NCBI RefSeq assembly: GCF_019112545.1
Contig: NW_025064905.1
Span: forward strand, 34,970-59,203
Origin: Guyanagaster necrorhizus
Lineage: Eukaryota; Basidiomycota; Agaricomycetes; Agaricales; Physalacriaceae
Length of the DNA: 24,234 bases
Direction: 5' to 3'
A program made the position numbers and the translations under genes. The notes below the pieces were generated by a model, which was not told where the DNA came from, searched no databases, and saw only the letters and a program-made list of their open reading frames with translations. This document shows, piece by piece, positions 1 to 11,066 of this stretch (positions are counted from its first letter, which is position 1; each line of letters opens with the position of its first letter).

Positions 1-2651
1 CCACTGGACTAGTTCTAATGTCTGGTTTTGACCAAAGTGACCTGCCAAGATATGGTTATGATTGTTCTGTAGTATATGGAGATGGAGATCATCGGAGTCT
101 GGGATGTAGATGTGGCCTTTGAAGCAAAGGATGTTGGATTCATCAATAGACCATTGAGAGGGAGAGGATTCAGAAGTGGCCTTGGCCTGATGGAGGCCAT
201 CAGAGGACATAGCATCAGAGAATTGTGCTTGTCTGATATCAATGTGGAGTTTGTCGATATCCATGATGGCACTAGCCCATAGGGTGGGGCCTTCGAGATA
301 GGTTGCTCAGAGTGATGCAGAGAGTTGTTCTTAGGTGAACATGGGTTGGAAATTGTGGAGGTTGATTTGGGCATATTGGCTATCCCCCTCTTTAGAGTAG
401 ACATCCTATTGTCTAGTGAGTGCATCTGATTTCCCACCAAGTTTTCCAGGGCGGAACTGGATTACTAGGTTGAACTGGGATAGGTATTCGAACCAGCAGA
501 CCTGTCAGTGGGTTAGAATCTTAGTGGTGGTGAAGTATTCAAGGTTCTTGTGGTCTGTTACAACATCGATGGAGTCTGCGGAGCCTTCAAGGTAGTGCTG
601 CCAATGTTTAAAGGCTTCAAAAATGGCTAGAAGCTCTTTGTCATGGGTGTCATAGTTGAGTTCAGCATTGTGGAGGCTCCAGGAGTGGAAAGCAATGGGG
701 TGAATTTTGCCATCTTCAAGATAGATGGAGAGGATAGCTGCAATTGCATAGTCGGAGGCATCGGTTTCCACCACTATCTTTCGATCAGAGACCCAATGGG
801 TAAGGATGAGGGTGTGTGTAAAGGCCTGTTTTAACTCATTGAAGGCGGCTAAGCATTTGTCATCAAATTTCCATAGAGTTCTCTTATGGGTGAGTCATGT
901 AAGGGGGAGAATGATATCACTATATTCATGTATGAAGCGACGGTAGAAGTTGGCAAAGCCAAGAAAAGATTGGATGTCCTTGACTTTTCATGGCACCGGC
1001 CAGTCGACAATGGCCTTGACTTTTTCTTCAGACATGTGAAGTCCTTCAGGTGATAGGATGTAGCCTAGATATTCCACAGAATCCTAGTTGAATTCACATT
1101 TGGAGCCTTTGCAATAGAGTCCATTAGCTCTAAGCCTGTGTAGAACCTCACGAACATGTTTCTGGTGATCTTTCAGGTTGTCAGAATATATGAGGATGTC
1201 GTCAAGATAGACTACTACTGATATGTTGAGCATGTCAAAGAATATATCGTTCACAAATCGTTGGAATGCTGCTGAAGCATTTGTGAGGCCAAAAGGCATG
1301 ATATGCCATTCAAAGAAATCATAATGGGTCTGGAAGGCTGTTTTCCATTCATCCCTCTTAGCTATGCAAACAAGATGGTAGGCATGCTGAAGGTTGAGCT
1401 TAGTGTAGATGCATGCAGAGTGGGCAGAGTCGAGGAGATCAGAAATGAGAGAAAGAGGGTAGCGATCCTTCTTGGAGATTTTGTTTAGGCCATGGTAGTC
1501 GACACAAAGTTGGAGTTCACCAGTCTTTTTCTTGACAAATAGAACTGGAGCTCTATGTGGAGAGCAAAATGGAGTAATGAACCTATTGCGTAGATTATCA
1601 TCAATAAACTCTTATAGGGTCTTGAGTTCAGATTCTGAGAGAGAATAAATAGGTCCAAGTGGTGGAGAGGTTTCTTCCTCGAGGTTGATTTTAAGGTCAT
1701 ATGGCCTGTGTTTGGGTAGTTTTTCAGAGAGAGTATCACTGAAGATGTTTGCAAAATCGTGGTACTCTACTGGCACTGGTGAAAGATCTGCTGATTCTGC
1801 AGATGCAGCTTTGGCTCCAATATTAGGCAAGGAAGGCTGCAGTGTGAACTGCTGAGCGCCTTCTTCTGCACTGGCTCAGACAAATGCAGCAGCAGATATG
1901 ATGGAGATCTTTGGATGTGCTTTCATAGTAAAAGACTCTAAAGAAGGATAGGAGTAGATGGATTCATATGGAAATAGAGTCTGCTGGTTACCTGGAGTCG
2001 ATTTGGAATGGGGTGAAGCCCTGGGAGTTAGACTGGTAGAGTCTGGTGGGCACAGAAGTCCTGGATTTGAGCTGGAAGGCTCAGAGAGAGGTGGACTGTT
2101 GTTCTGTGGGCATAGAAGTCTCTGGGATGCAGTGGAGGCTGCAGAATTAGTTGGAGTGGGATCCTGGTAGCTTGAGCAGAAAATGATACTGTTCTCAGCC
2201 CAGTCAATCAGTGGATTGTAGCAGGAGAGCCAGTTGTATCCTAGGACAAGATTGCAAGATGAATCCAGAGGAGTGACATAGAAGTCGATGGGGAAGATGT
2301 CTTCAGATGGGAAACAGATGGAGATGGTTGTGATTTGAGATATATGACTCTCAATGGAGCCATCGAATAATCAAAGTTGCACACTAGGGATGGTTTTAAT
2401 GGGGATTTCATTGGCAGCTACATACTTAGTGTCAACAAAGCAGTGGCTAGAGCCAGAATCAATAAGAGCAAGAAAACATAGGATGATACAAGTTGAGGAA
2501 CCATTGGATTCCATAGTAGTCAGCAATTCTGCTGAGAGGGGAATGTGGAAGGAGTGATTGGAAAGGGATGTTGCATTGAGAGTGATAATCTCCAGTGTGC
2601 GAATACAGTCAACACAACCCTGAACTCACATGGAGAGAACAGGGTTGCTTT
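1..2651 (-). pseudogene. pol: E1 pol: protease, RT, RNase H, start of integrase
   Basis: Pol makes the enzymes for reverse transcription and integration. All domains share one frame, which is -1 relative to gag, the arrangement typical of programmed frameshifting. Protease: LIDSGSS with catalytic Asp-Ser-Gly at 2452-2460. RT: KHRPYDLKINL at about 1700, MPFGLTNASAAFQRF from 1299, and active site YLDD intact at 1198-1209. RNase H (774-505): ETDASD, DKELLA and VTDHKNLEY carry the expected acidic residues. After a stop at 505-507 the frame continues through the RNase H-integrase linker to HILAGHFGQN, the start of the integrase zinc-binding region at the window edge. Stops include 2626-2628, 1612-1614 and 505-507; more lie between 450 and 300. 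There is no net frameshift over 2.6 kb, so the decay is by point mutation. Confidence 0.88.
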
Positions 2652-4082
2652 CTAGTTTTCTGACTCTGTTGGAGCCAGTTCCACAGGAGCGGTGTCAATC
2701 TCTGCTGCACACCCCTTGGCGGAGGCTGCTGCCTTCTGCTTGTTGCAGTCCTCGGTCTTGTGTTTGGCTCTACAGAACATGCAAAGGTTGTTCTGGCACC
2801 AGTGGTCTTTTTCTTTCTGAGTAAGATGGCCATCTTTGCCTAGCTTGTTGGCATAGGGCTTAGAGGCAGTAGATTTCGGTGTGAAGCTGGAGTCTGAGGA
2901 AGAAGTGTTAGACCCTTTGGATTTGGGGTTGAGAAATTTATTGTTCCAGTTTTCACAGGCAATTTTGGTCTTTCGGGTCCAGTAGCGAGCATCAAGTTCT
3001 TGGACAAGGAAGTACATATCACAAAGGTTGTTTGGCTTCCCATGGTGTGCCATGTCATCCTTGATACAGGTGCAGAGGTCACAGTAAAAGGCATGGTGGA
3101 GGGAGTTATCTTTGTACCCAATTTACAAAGTGTACTGGTTGAATTGGACTATATACTTCATGATCTGATCACCATCACACATCCAAAGATGTTTTAATGC
3201 ATCTTCAGCATCTCTGATAGCATCAAAGGGGCTGAAGTTGCTACGAAGCTCATCTAAGAAGGCTGCATAGAAGAATTGCCAGGCTGGTGGATTCTGCAGA
3301 TTGGGATTAAGAATGTCTGGTTTGAACCAGTTGAGCACAGTGCTGGCCAGGAATAAAATGGTGTAGTTAACTTTGTTAGTGTCTGTTACAAATGCAGTAG
3401 GTCTGTCATTGAAGTTCAACTGAAGGGAGACAATGAAAGCCTTCAGTTTGCGAGGGTCAGAGCCATCAAATGGTTCTGGTTCTTTGACCTTGATATAGAC
3501 AGTGGCTGGTTTAGGGTTGTTGAGGGAGGCAGAGACTCCTTGTAACAGATTCATGAATTCTAGGAACATGTTCTGCTGGTTTGGATTGTTACTTCCTGTG
3601 GGACCGTCGGCACTGCCTAGGCCATTAGGACCATCTGGTCCTCCTGGTCCACCTGGAAAAGAGTTTGGTGGATTGCCAGCTGGTTCCTGTCAGATGAGAG
3701 TATGAGTAGAGATGTCTTCATCTCTGCCCTCTGAGTCTGGGCTGTCTGGATTTCTATGATTGTTGCCCAGGGATAAGGGGTCTGTTGGAGAGTTGGTTCG
3801 GATGCCATACATCAGGCTGGCCTGTCAGGCCTCATTGGTTGGGATGCTAGTAGCATCGAAAGGGTTAAGGGAATTGTCATAATTAGGTTGGCAGACAGTG
3901 AAGCTAGAGTGATTGTAGGTTTCTCTACAAGAAGGTTGTCCCCCACTGGAGGCTGATCCAAACAGGTCTGGTTGTTTCTTTGAGGCAGAGGCTGGAATGT
4001 CTTTCATGGAAAACATATTTGGATGGATGGGCTGCCTTTATTTGGGATCAGTCTCTGTGGGTTCAGTAAATGTGATGGACAT
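2652..4082 (-). pseudogene. gag: E1 gag (capsid/nucleocapsid), broken by four stops
   Basis: Gag is the structural polyprotein that packages element RNA into cytoplasmic virus-like particles. One frame of 476 codons runs from an ATG at 4082-4080, 40 bp inside the LTR, to a stop at 2652. It contains four internal stops (4038-4040, 3825-3827, 3690-3692, 3123-3125) but no frameshift. In order it shows a low-complexity N-terminus, a Gly-Pro tract (about 3595-3660, coding GGPGGPDGPNG), a capsid-like block (3569-3123, with EPEPFDGSDPRKLKAF), and a CCHC-type zinc knuckle, CMFCRAKHKTEDC. The knuckle spacing is C-x2-C-x3-H-x4-C, one residue short of the usual x4 before His. The 3690-3692 stop looks like CGA changed to TGA. 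Gag is not translatable as it stands. Confidence 0.85.
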
Positions 4083-4091
4083 GATAAAATT

Positions 4092-4116
4092 TTCGACTCA
4101 AAGGTTTGAGTTCGAA
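4092..4116. other. Imperfect hairpin just inside E1 5' LTR (primer-binding region)
   Basis: TTCGACTCAAA and TTTGAGTTCGAA face each other across a GG spacer, with one unpaired T. The hairpin sits 5 bp inside the LTR end, where the reverse-transcription primer-binding site should lie. The GTTCGAAT core resembles a tRNA T-loop, so it could pair with a tRNA internal region, or the RNA could fold on itself. No standard TGG-type primer site is visible. Confidence 0.4.
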
Positions 4117-4121
4117 TATAC

Positions 4122-4613
4122 TGTTAGGAACATGCCAATCGAGTGGGCTTGAGTGCATGTGCGGAGTCTGGTGGAGTGTGTGGGTGTTGACAAAGCTATT
4201 GGCAACATCACTCTTGAGTTGGAGCCTAAGGATCTGGATAGACAGACTGGAGTTCCATTAGAGAAGTGAGCAGGAGTATCCTTCAGAGCGGAATCCAATG
4301 GATGAGATAGAGAGAGGTGAGTACAAAGTGTAGATGGCTTATCCAAGTTGATATTTGAACTGAGTAGCTACAATGATGTACATGGCTTTATATACTAATA
4401 GTAGCTAGTTCCGAGTTAGATTCTATTGGGTTTCAGTATTGGTATTTGTTACCGAGTTCAGGGTCTAGATATTACAATGTGAAATACAGATATGAAATGA
4501 TACTGGTGAAATGAAATTAGTAGGTAATGGGAAGCAGTTGGAGTCTAGTGGATAGTGTGATTGGATTCGCAGTTGGTTAAGGTGATATGGAGGCTGGCAG
4601 CATGCACATAACA
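4122..4613 (-). repeat. 5' LTR of E1 (492 bp)
   Basis: The plus-strand ends are TGTTAGGAAC and GCACATAACA, giving the TGTTA...TAACA terminal inverted match seen in the other gypsy LTRs here. Gag starts about 40 bp downstream on the minus strand. A TATA-like box (TATATAAAG, minus strand, 4386-4394) lies about 220 bp from the LTR 5' end. The right boundary is fixed by the return of E2 integrase sequence at 4614. Confidence 0.8.
4386..4394 (-). promoter_or_regulatory. TATA-like box in E1 LTR
   Basis: TATATAAAG on the minus strand, in the middle of the LTR where the U3/R border is expected. Every gypsy LTR in this window has a TAT(A/T)TAAG-like box at a comparable offset. Confidence 0.5.
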
Positions 4614-7600
4614 GTTTTATTAAAGATATCATGAATCTTTCAATAGGTTAGCAGATGGAGGTGATATATGGAGATACTAATCTTTGCTAATATTGGAAAT
4701 AGTCCAGTTTGTTTATTGGATAGCTTCTGTTTGGGCTATGACAGGTGAAGGTTGGTTATGTCTAGCCAAACCTTGTCATTTATTATATAAACATATGTGA
4801 ATCAATAGTATGTATCATATTGTTTTTTCATCATCGATACTATTTTTTCAAGTACTGTGTGAGTTTTGTTGTGTATTTTTGCTATTGTGGTGGCAAAGTC
4901 TGAAAATGCAGAGATTGTCATATTGGAGCATGTTGTTTGCATGATATTTGAGTGATGCCTATAATTCACAAAGAATGGTGATTTACCTATTGCTGAGTGA
5001 GTTCAGTTGTTATATTAGAATGCTGCTAGAGTGAGCCATTCCACCCAGTCATCTTATCAATAATGTATGAAAAGGCAGAGATATTTTTTGATCTCTTAGT
5101 TGGCCCTTTCTGTTTGACCATTGGTTTGAGGATGATATACTATAGAGGCATTCCATCAAATGTTAAAAAGTTTGTAAAGGTTATCTAAGAATTTGGATAT
5201 GAATTGTGGTCTCCAATCTGAGATAACTGATTATAGCATGCTATATTTAGTATAGATCTCATCTTAGAGGATCTTTGCCTATCTCTCAAATGTTAGTTCT
5301 GTAGAGCAGGTGATCAGAATGATCACTTTAAAAAATCTGTTGATGATGACAATTATAGCATTATAGCTATTACAGTCTGGTAGTCCTGTGATCATATCTA
5401 CTGAGATGTGGATCTATGGTGTTTGCAGTACTTTGTTTAGGTATAGTAGTGCCACTCACACTTGAGTGGATGATTTTCTCTATTGACATATTTTGTACTC
5501 TTTTATGTATCATTCAATGTCTTGGCCCATCTTTGGTCACCAGTATTTGTGTAGGATTAGTTTCTTGGTTTTGGCAATTCCAGAGTGTTCTCTGGTGGCA
5601 TGATTGTGACACATGGCAATGATTTCACCACATAACACTTGGTCATGAGAGATGTAGATCCATCTATCATAATAGATCAGTCCTTTCTCCTTTGTCATTC
5701 CTCTTTTGTGATTCAGAGATAGAGCCATGTGCTGATCCCACTTGCTTATGTCTCTGGTAATACTTTTGATCCACTCATGGATCTCCTCCATTGGTATTAT
5801 TATTACTCTAAAGTGTTCAGATCTTAATATTGTCACTCTTTCATTGTTATATCTCTCTTGGTCATGATCTGCATGCCTGCTGAGCAGGTCAGCCTTTTTG
5901 TTTGCTACTCCTGCCTTGTGATGCAATGTATAGGTGAATTGACTAAGTTCTATAACCTATTGAGCTTGTTGTCAATTGAGTTTCTGAGGTTGTCAGAAGT
6001 ATCTGAGATTTTGATGATCTGTCTAAATCTCAAAGGTCTTGGTGGTGCTGATGAGATAGTGTCACCATTTCTCCAGAGCAAGCATGATGGCCAGAAGTTT
6101 CTTATCATAAATTTCATAATTCCTTTTGGTTATAGTTAGTGCTTTTGAGAGGAAGGCAACTGGCCACTATTTCTCATTCTGTTTCTAAGACAAAACAGCC
6201 TTTATTGCCCCTTCACTTGAGTCAGCCTCTACTTGAAACTTTCCATCCTGGCTTAGGATGGCTAACACCATATCCTCTCCAAGTTGGCACTTCAAGTTGC
6301 TGAAGGCAGCCTGCTGTGCTGGTCCCTATGCCCAGGGAGCATTATCAGTTAGTTGGATCATTGGTCAAATGATTTTGCTATAATCTCATATGAATCATTG
6401 GTAGAAATTAGTGAATCCTAAGAAGGATTGTAACTTCTTCTTCTTGGCTAGCTTTGGCCATTTGACTACTCCAGCTATTTTGATGGGGTCTATGCAAATG
6501 CTTCCTTCACTGATGATGACCTCTAGGTATTCTGTCTCTAGTACTTCAAATTCACACTTTTCCACTTTGAAAAACAACTTGTGTTTCCTCATTAGGGCTA
6601 GGACTTGTTGTACTAGTTTCTGATGCTTCTTTATGGTCTTTGACATGATAAGAATGTTGTTGAGGTAGATGGTCACTTTTCCAGTGGTGATGAGGTTCTT
6701 GAAGATGTCATTCATCATCCACTGGAAAGTGGCCAATGAGTTTGTAAGCCTGAAGAACATGATGGTGAGCTTGAACAGTCCACAATTTGTTCTGAAGGTA
6801 GCCTTCTATTTGTCACTTTTCTTGATACAGATATTATTATATCCTCATCATACATCCAGTTTGGTATAATATTTAGCTCTCTGCAGTTTGTCTATCAGTT
6901 TTGAGATTAACAGAAGGAAATAATGGTTCTTAATTGTCATCTCATTCAGTTTTCAGTAATCCTGGACTGGTCAAAGTTTACCATCCTTCTTTTTGAAGAG
7001 AAGAATGGCAAAGCCATAGGTGACTTGAATGGCTGAATCCTCCCACTGGATAAGTTTTCATCTAGAAACTTATTGAGTTTCTGTTGTTCATTGTTCCTGA
7101 GAGGATATGTCTTGCAGTCCAGGTTGGCATTGGCATTAGAGATTAGTTCAACAGCATGGTCCTATGGCTTGGGCTCTAGGAGTTCATCAAAGCTCTCTTT
7201 CTTGAAGAGGTTCTTATAGTTTTGGGCCCATTTGGGTATCACTTCTTTAAATGTCTTCTCCTTCTTCCCTGCCACTGCTTTGGCTGCCAAGTCATTAGCA
7301 TAGTGTATGACCTGTATATGCAAGGCCTGCTGTATGTCCACAGTGAGAATAGTTTCACCATCCTTCATCTCCTCATCCCATCTGTCCTTAGGGTCATTGT
7401 CCAGTAATTTGAATGGGGTTTTCCAACACTTGTATTAAGCAAAGGTGATTCATTCACTCTTCCAGTTGATCAGAGGGTTATGGCAGATCAACCAGTCATG
7501 GCCAAAGAATACTTTTTTGGTTCTGAGGTCTGTGACTGCAAGGTCAATCTATTTAGAATGATCTCCAATAGTAAGTCATAGTTTGACAAATTTGGTTATC

Positions 7601-8218
7601 AAGCTGGCCTTATTTTTTATTCCATCTATATTATAAACCAGGATAGAGGCTGTGATTGCTTAGATTGAAAGCTGGTGCTTGTTGATGAAAGCACAGTTAA
7701 TAGAGCTACTAGTGCAGCCACTATTGACTAGGATGGTTACCATGTATATAGATCAGCTTGTGAGAGTTTCGATTTGGGCTTTTACCATCAAGTCTCACTC
7801 TGAGGTTTTGGTGTGGAGAATGTATCTTTAGGGTCTCCTTAACTTGTCAAGCCATTCTAAGGCTTGACACCTCTCAGCCTTTCTCATCCTCTCAATCATT
7901 TTGTCAATAACTTCTTTGACATGAGTCTTATGAGTACCACTTTTGCCACTTTCTCTATTAGGGCTTCTTGTATGGCTTGCCAGATCTATTTGGTTTTGAA
8001 TGATTTGAGCTATACCTTGGGGGTCTCTCTCTCTATTCAGCCTATAGGTATTTGAGTTCTGTTGTTTGGCAATTCACAAGCAGAGTATGCAGTGGTTGGA
8101 GCAGGTATATTCAAATGCATGCATAATTTAGATATATGTAGACCTACAGGGGAGCTTTTAGTCCATCCTGTGGCTATTCCTGATACTCTGTTGTCTTTGG
8201 CCAATATAGTAGAATCAC
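4614..8218 (-). pseudogene. pol: E2 pol: protease, RT, RNase H, integrase, heavily decayed
   Basis: Protease is recognised by LVNSGCTSSSINC; the catalytic Asp is Asn (7723-7725). RT: MFFRLTNSLATFQWMMND from 6760, active site YLNN at 6656-6667 (both catalytic Asp lost), then a recognisable IAGVVKWPKLAKKKKLQSF. RNase H is degraded (about 6230-5940) but readable through TDHQNL. Integrase: ANKKADLLSRHADHDQ near 5900, zinc-binding region around 5600-5540, core D at 5396-5398 and 5216-5218, E at 5108-5110 (35 residues between the last two). The frame changes once between about 7100 and 6760, near 7000 where a KKKDG-type motif slips one base. The C-terminal GPY/F-like part is cut at 4614 by E1. Both YLNN changes and the NSG change fit CpG to CpA on the coding strand. 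Confidence 0.85.
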
Positions 8219-11066
8219 TCACTGATCAGTCTCTTTTTTTACCTCTTCTATCTTTGTTTCTGATTTTAATTTCTTGGCTTTCTTTTGTAATTCAGCAATC
8301 TAGGCTCTAATGTCTTCTTGAGTTCTCTTTTTCTTCAGGCAATCCTTTGCCATATGGCCTTTCTGGCCACAATTAAAGTACTTTCTATCCTTTTTTATAT
8401 GGTCAATATCTATTGGCTTGCTGGTTCCAGTGTTGGTCATTCTGATTCTGGTTTTTTGTATGGTATAGGAGAGTGTAGTGGTACTGGCTTTCAGAGAGAA
8501 GCCAGTCTTGCCATTAGAAGGAGTGGATTTCTTCTCAGGTGTGATACCAGCATTGACAGCCTTCTATCTAAGCTGCTCTTTGTTCATTTTGGTGATTCAA
8601 TCCTTCTAAGCCTTGTACCCTTTGGGGATATTTGTTTTGATGTTGGAAATCATCAAGATATATAATGAGGGCATACTGAGTTTAAGATACTTGATCATGC
8701 ACCCATCATTGTCTGTACTTTTCCACACCTCTGTGAGGGTCCCTAGTCATTCCAACTCATCAAAGTACTTGCTCATGACTTTATTCCCTAACATCTATAA
8801 GTTCTTCATCTTGTTTTTGTGTACTTCTTGGACAGCCAGATCAATGAATTTGTTTCATACTATTTGTTTAAACACTGGCTATGATAAGAACCAATGATGC
8901 TGTTGAGTAGTGGAGTAGAGTGTCAGAGAAATTAAGGTCCACCATTGCTTGACTTTATTCTTGAAGTATGAGACTGTGAATGCTACCTTGTTCATGTCAG
9001 TTCCAAGATATATGATATATACCTCAAAGTATTGTTTGCAGTCAATTAAGAATCAGTTGATATCATCAGATGCTCCTTTAAAGAGGTGGGAGGTGTGGAT
9101 GAGGTCTGGTTTATATTGTATTATAGCTGCATTGTGGGCCAGCATGCCCATAGGATTCAGATATTCATCAAAAGATAGTTGGTGGAGTTCAGTGAGTGGT
9201 CCAGAGAAGAAATGAAGGGAATTGTCATTAGTGATGGGGCTTTCCTGGAAAGCAGCTTCCTTTTGCACAATTACCCTGTTCTTGATTGTGAAGTCTAATC
9301 ATATAGCCTCAGAGTCATCTTTGATTGGTTCCTTTCCAGTTCCACTCCCTGTTGCTTCATTGGATGGTAGATGTCCTCTGAGTAATTGGCTTTTGTGGCC
9401 AACCCAGGAGTTCTTGAGGCTGATGGGTCAGATTGTCAGCTGCAGCCTGGAATGCAAGAGCTGAGTGGCTATGAATTGGACCAATAGAGTGGAGTACAAA
9501 TATTGGCTCTAGTTACTGCAGATAGATGAGACTGTGTATATAGCCTGTTTTGGAGTTACAGGCAGTGACCAAAGCATTAGTTGGATGTTGAACCTTGACT
9601 TATATACTGGCAGTTTCTGAAGCTGGTCTTCTAAGTGTCTGCCATTATAGGTGTCAATAGCATATTTGGTAGCAGCATACTGTAAAATGTCCTGATATTT
9701 ATCAGAATCTGCATGAATATATAATTGTCCTAACTGTGATGCCAACCAACTGGCATCATGCTATAAGAATGTTACCCCCATTTTATACAGACCCTGATAC
9801 TCTTCAGCCCTTGCTCTCTGTATCTCTTCTTCCAATACTTCTTTGTTTATATCTTTCAAGACATAGTCTGCAAACCTTTACAGCTTCTCACTGCTTTCAG
9901 TTTTCTTATCACTCTTATGACCATTGTCCTTGTCATCCTTCTTAAGGAGAGAAATGATGAGCTGGTTGAAGATGCTCCCCACAAAAGGTCTGACTGTTGC
10001 TGGAGAGCTGCTAGAGCTGAGTGCTGGATCTGGCCTCAGTGCTGAGGGGGACAAGAGTAGCAAAGAGGCCTGCTTAGGGACTGCCTCCAATCTCAGCATT
10101 GTACCTGTTGCCACCATGCACTTGCATTGCCTCCAGATTCTGGCTATAGATTCAGAAGTTTCTATAGAATCTTTCATTGAGGAATTGTTGAGTGACTCAG
10201 CTTCTGAGAAAACCTTGGAGGGCATAGTCAGAGATATGAGTGTTGAGAGGTACTCATAGTCCATAGTGGTTGAGGATGAACTTGTTATTTTGCTAAGCAG
10301 TGTTGATGCTGAGAGTATGTTGAGAAGAGAGACATTTGAGAGTTTTAGGGCTAGTGGTTTGTCAAGGGAGGTAGAGGATGCTATTCTTATTCTCTCTTTG
10401 ATCAACCTCACTCAGGGTGACAGAACTGTAGAGTTCTGCCCATAGGTTGCTGTTGGTGGTGCTAGACTCTTAGAATACTGGGGTAGAGAGCTTGGAGCAG
10501 AGGCTATACCAGTTTGGAGACTCACTTCTCAAGCAGGCAGCCTTGGCTTTTCACTGCTGCTGGTGCCTCTGTCTGTTGTATTTTGCTTCTTCAGACTCTC
10601 ACTGAGCCTCTGCCTGGACATGCTCTGCAAGATCTTTTTGAGCTTGCTCAGGGTCAGCCTGGGCTTGCTCATCTTGTATCTGATAGTATTATTGCTATGC
10701 ATCATCAAAGTTGAAAAGGACATTGAGGTCTCAGTCCAGAAATAAGTGGTGGATGGTTTTGGCTCTAGCATTCTCTGCTATGATGCATACAGACTCAGTT
10801 GTTGACCAGCTCATCCCATGACTACTATGGTAGGAGTGGCTGGAGCTTTCTGATAGAGTCATATAGAGAAATCTATAGTTAGAATTTTCTGTGCATGGTG
10901 AAATACTTCTGGATTTTAAAGCCACCCTAGTGGCATCAAGAGAGTCTCAGGTGTGGTTAGTAATTCCAGAGATTCTGCTAGCAGTGGAAGGATTGAGAGA
11001 TAGTGAGTCCTCAAAGAAGTCTGAGAGGAGATCCTTGTCCTCATAGTTAGTGTTAGATCCAAGCAT
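8219..11066 (-). pseudogene. gag: E2 gag, degenerate, with a zinc knuckle
   Basis: A long acidic and Ser/Gln-rich N-terminal part reads from about 11066 to 10550 in one frame (acidic EDKDLLSDFFEDS; later DEQAQADPEQAQ), then shifts frame. From about 10411 to the stop at 8219-8221 a second frame is kept. It contains a Ser-rich stretch (10411-9878), a Lys/Glu-rich stretch, and a capsid-like block (about 9268-8700, with LHQLSFDEYLNPMG and KYFDELE). A zinc knuckle follows at 8339-8380 (YFNCGQKGHMAKDC). The first knuckle Cys is Tyr (8378-8380), consistent with TGC changed to TAC, so zinc binding would be lost. The homologous knuckle in E5 keeps this Cys but has lost the last one. The first ATG (11064-11066) lies inside the LTR end, so the true start is uncertain. 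Confidence 0.75.

Larger units (their letters stand above)
1..4613 (-). mobile_element. E1: Ty3/gypsy LTR retrotransposon, 3' part beyond window
   Basis: The order on the minus strand is 5' LTR (4613-4122), gag (4082-2652), then protease, RT, RNase H and the start of integrase running off the left edge. The LTR ends are TGTTATGTGC and TTCCTAACA. Directly right of the LTR the sequence resumes as the integrase C-terminal region of E2, so E1 is an insertion into E2. The candidate target duplication on this side is GTTTT (4614-4618); its partner lies outside the window. E1 keeps clearly more CpG than E2-E7 and an intact RT active site, so it is a younger insertion, although several in-frame stops make it non-functional. 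Confidence 0.9.

Noticed and set aside
3595..3660. A collagen-like host gene suggested by the Gly-Pro repeats
   Set aside because: The tract is in frame within E1 gag, between its start and the capsid-like block, and is short.
4092..4116. A tRNA gene suggested by GTTCGAAT
   Set aside because: No acceptor stem, D-arm or anticodon arm can be folded around it; only a T-loop-like core is present.
5858..6139. Plus-strand open frames across the minus-strand elements (also 8318-8665, 9924-10259, 643-834 and others)
   Set aside because: They lie antisense to recognisable gag or pol text, show no domain or motif, and vary between element copies.
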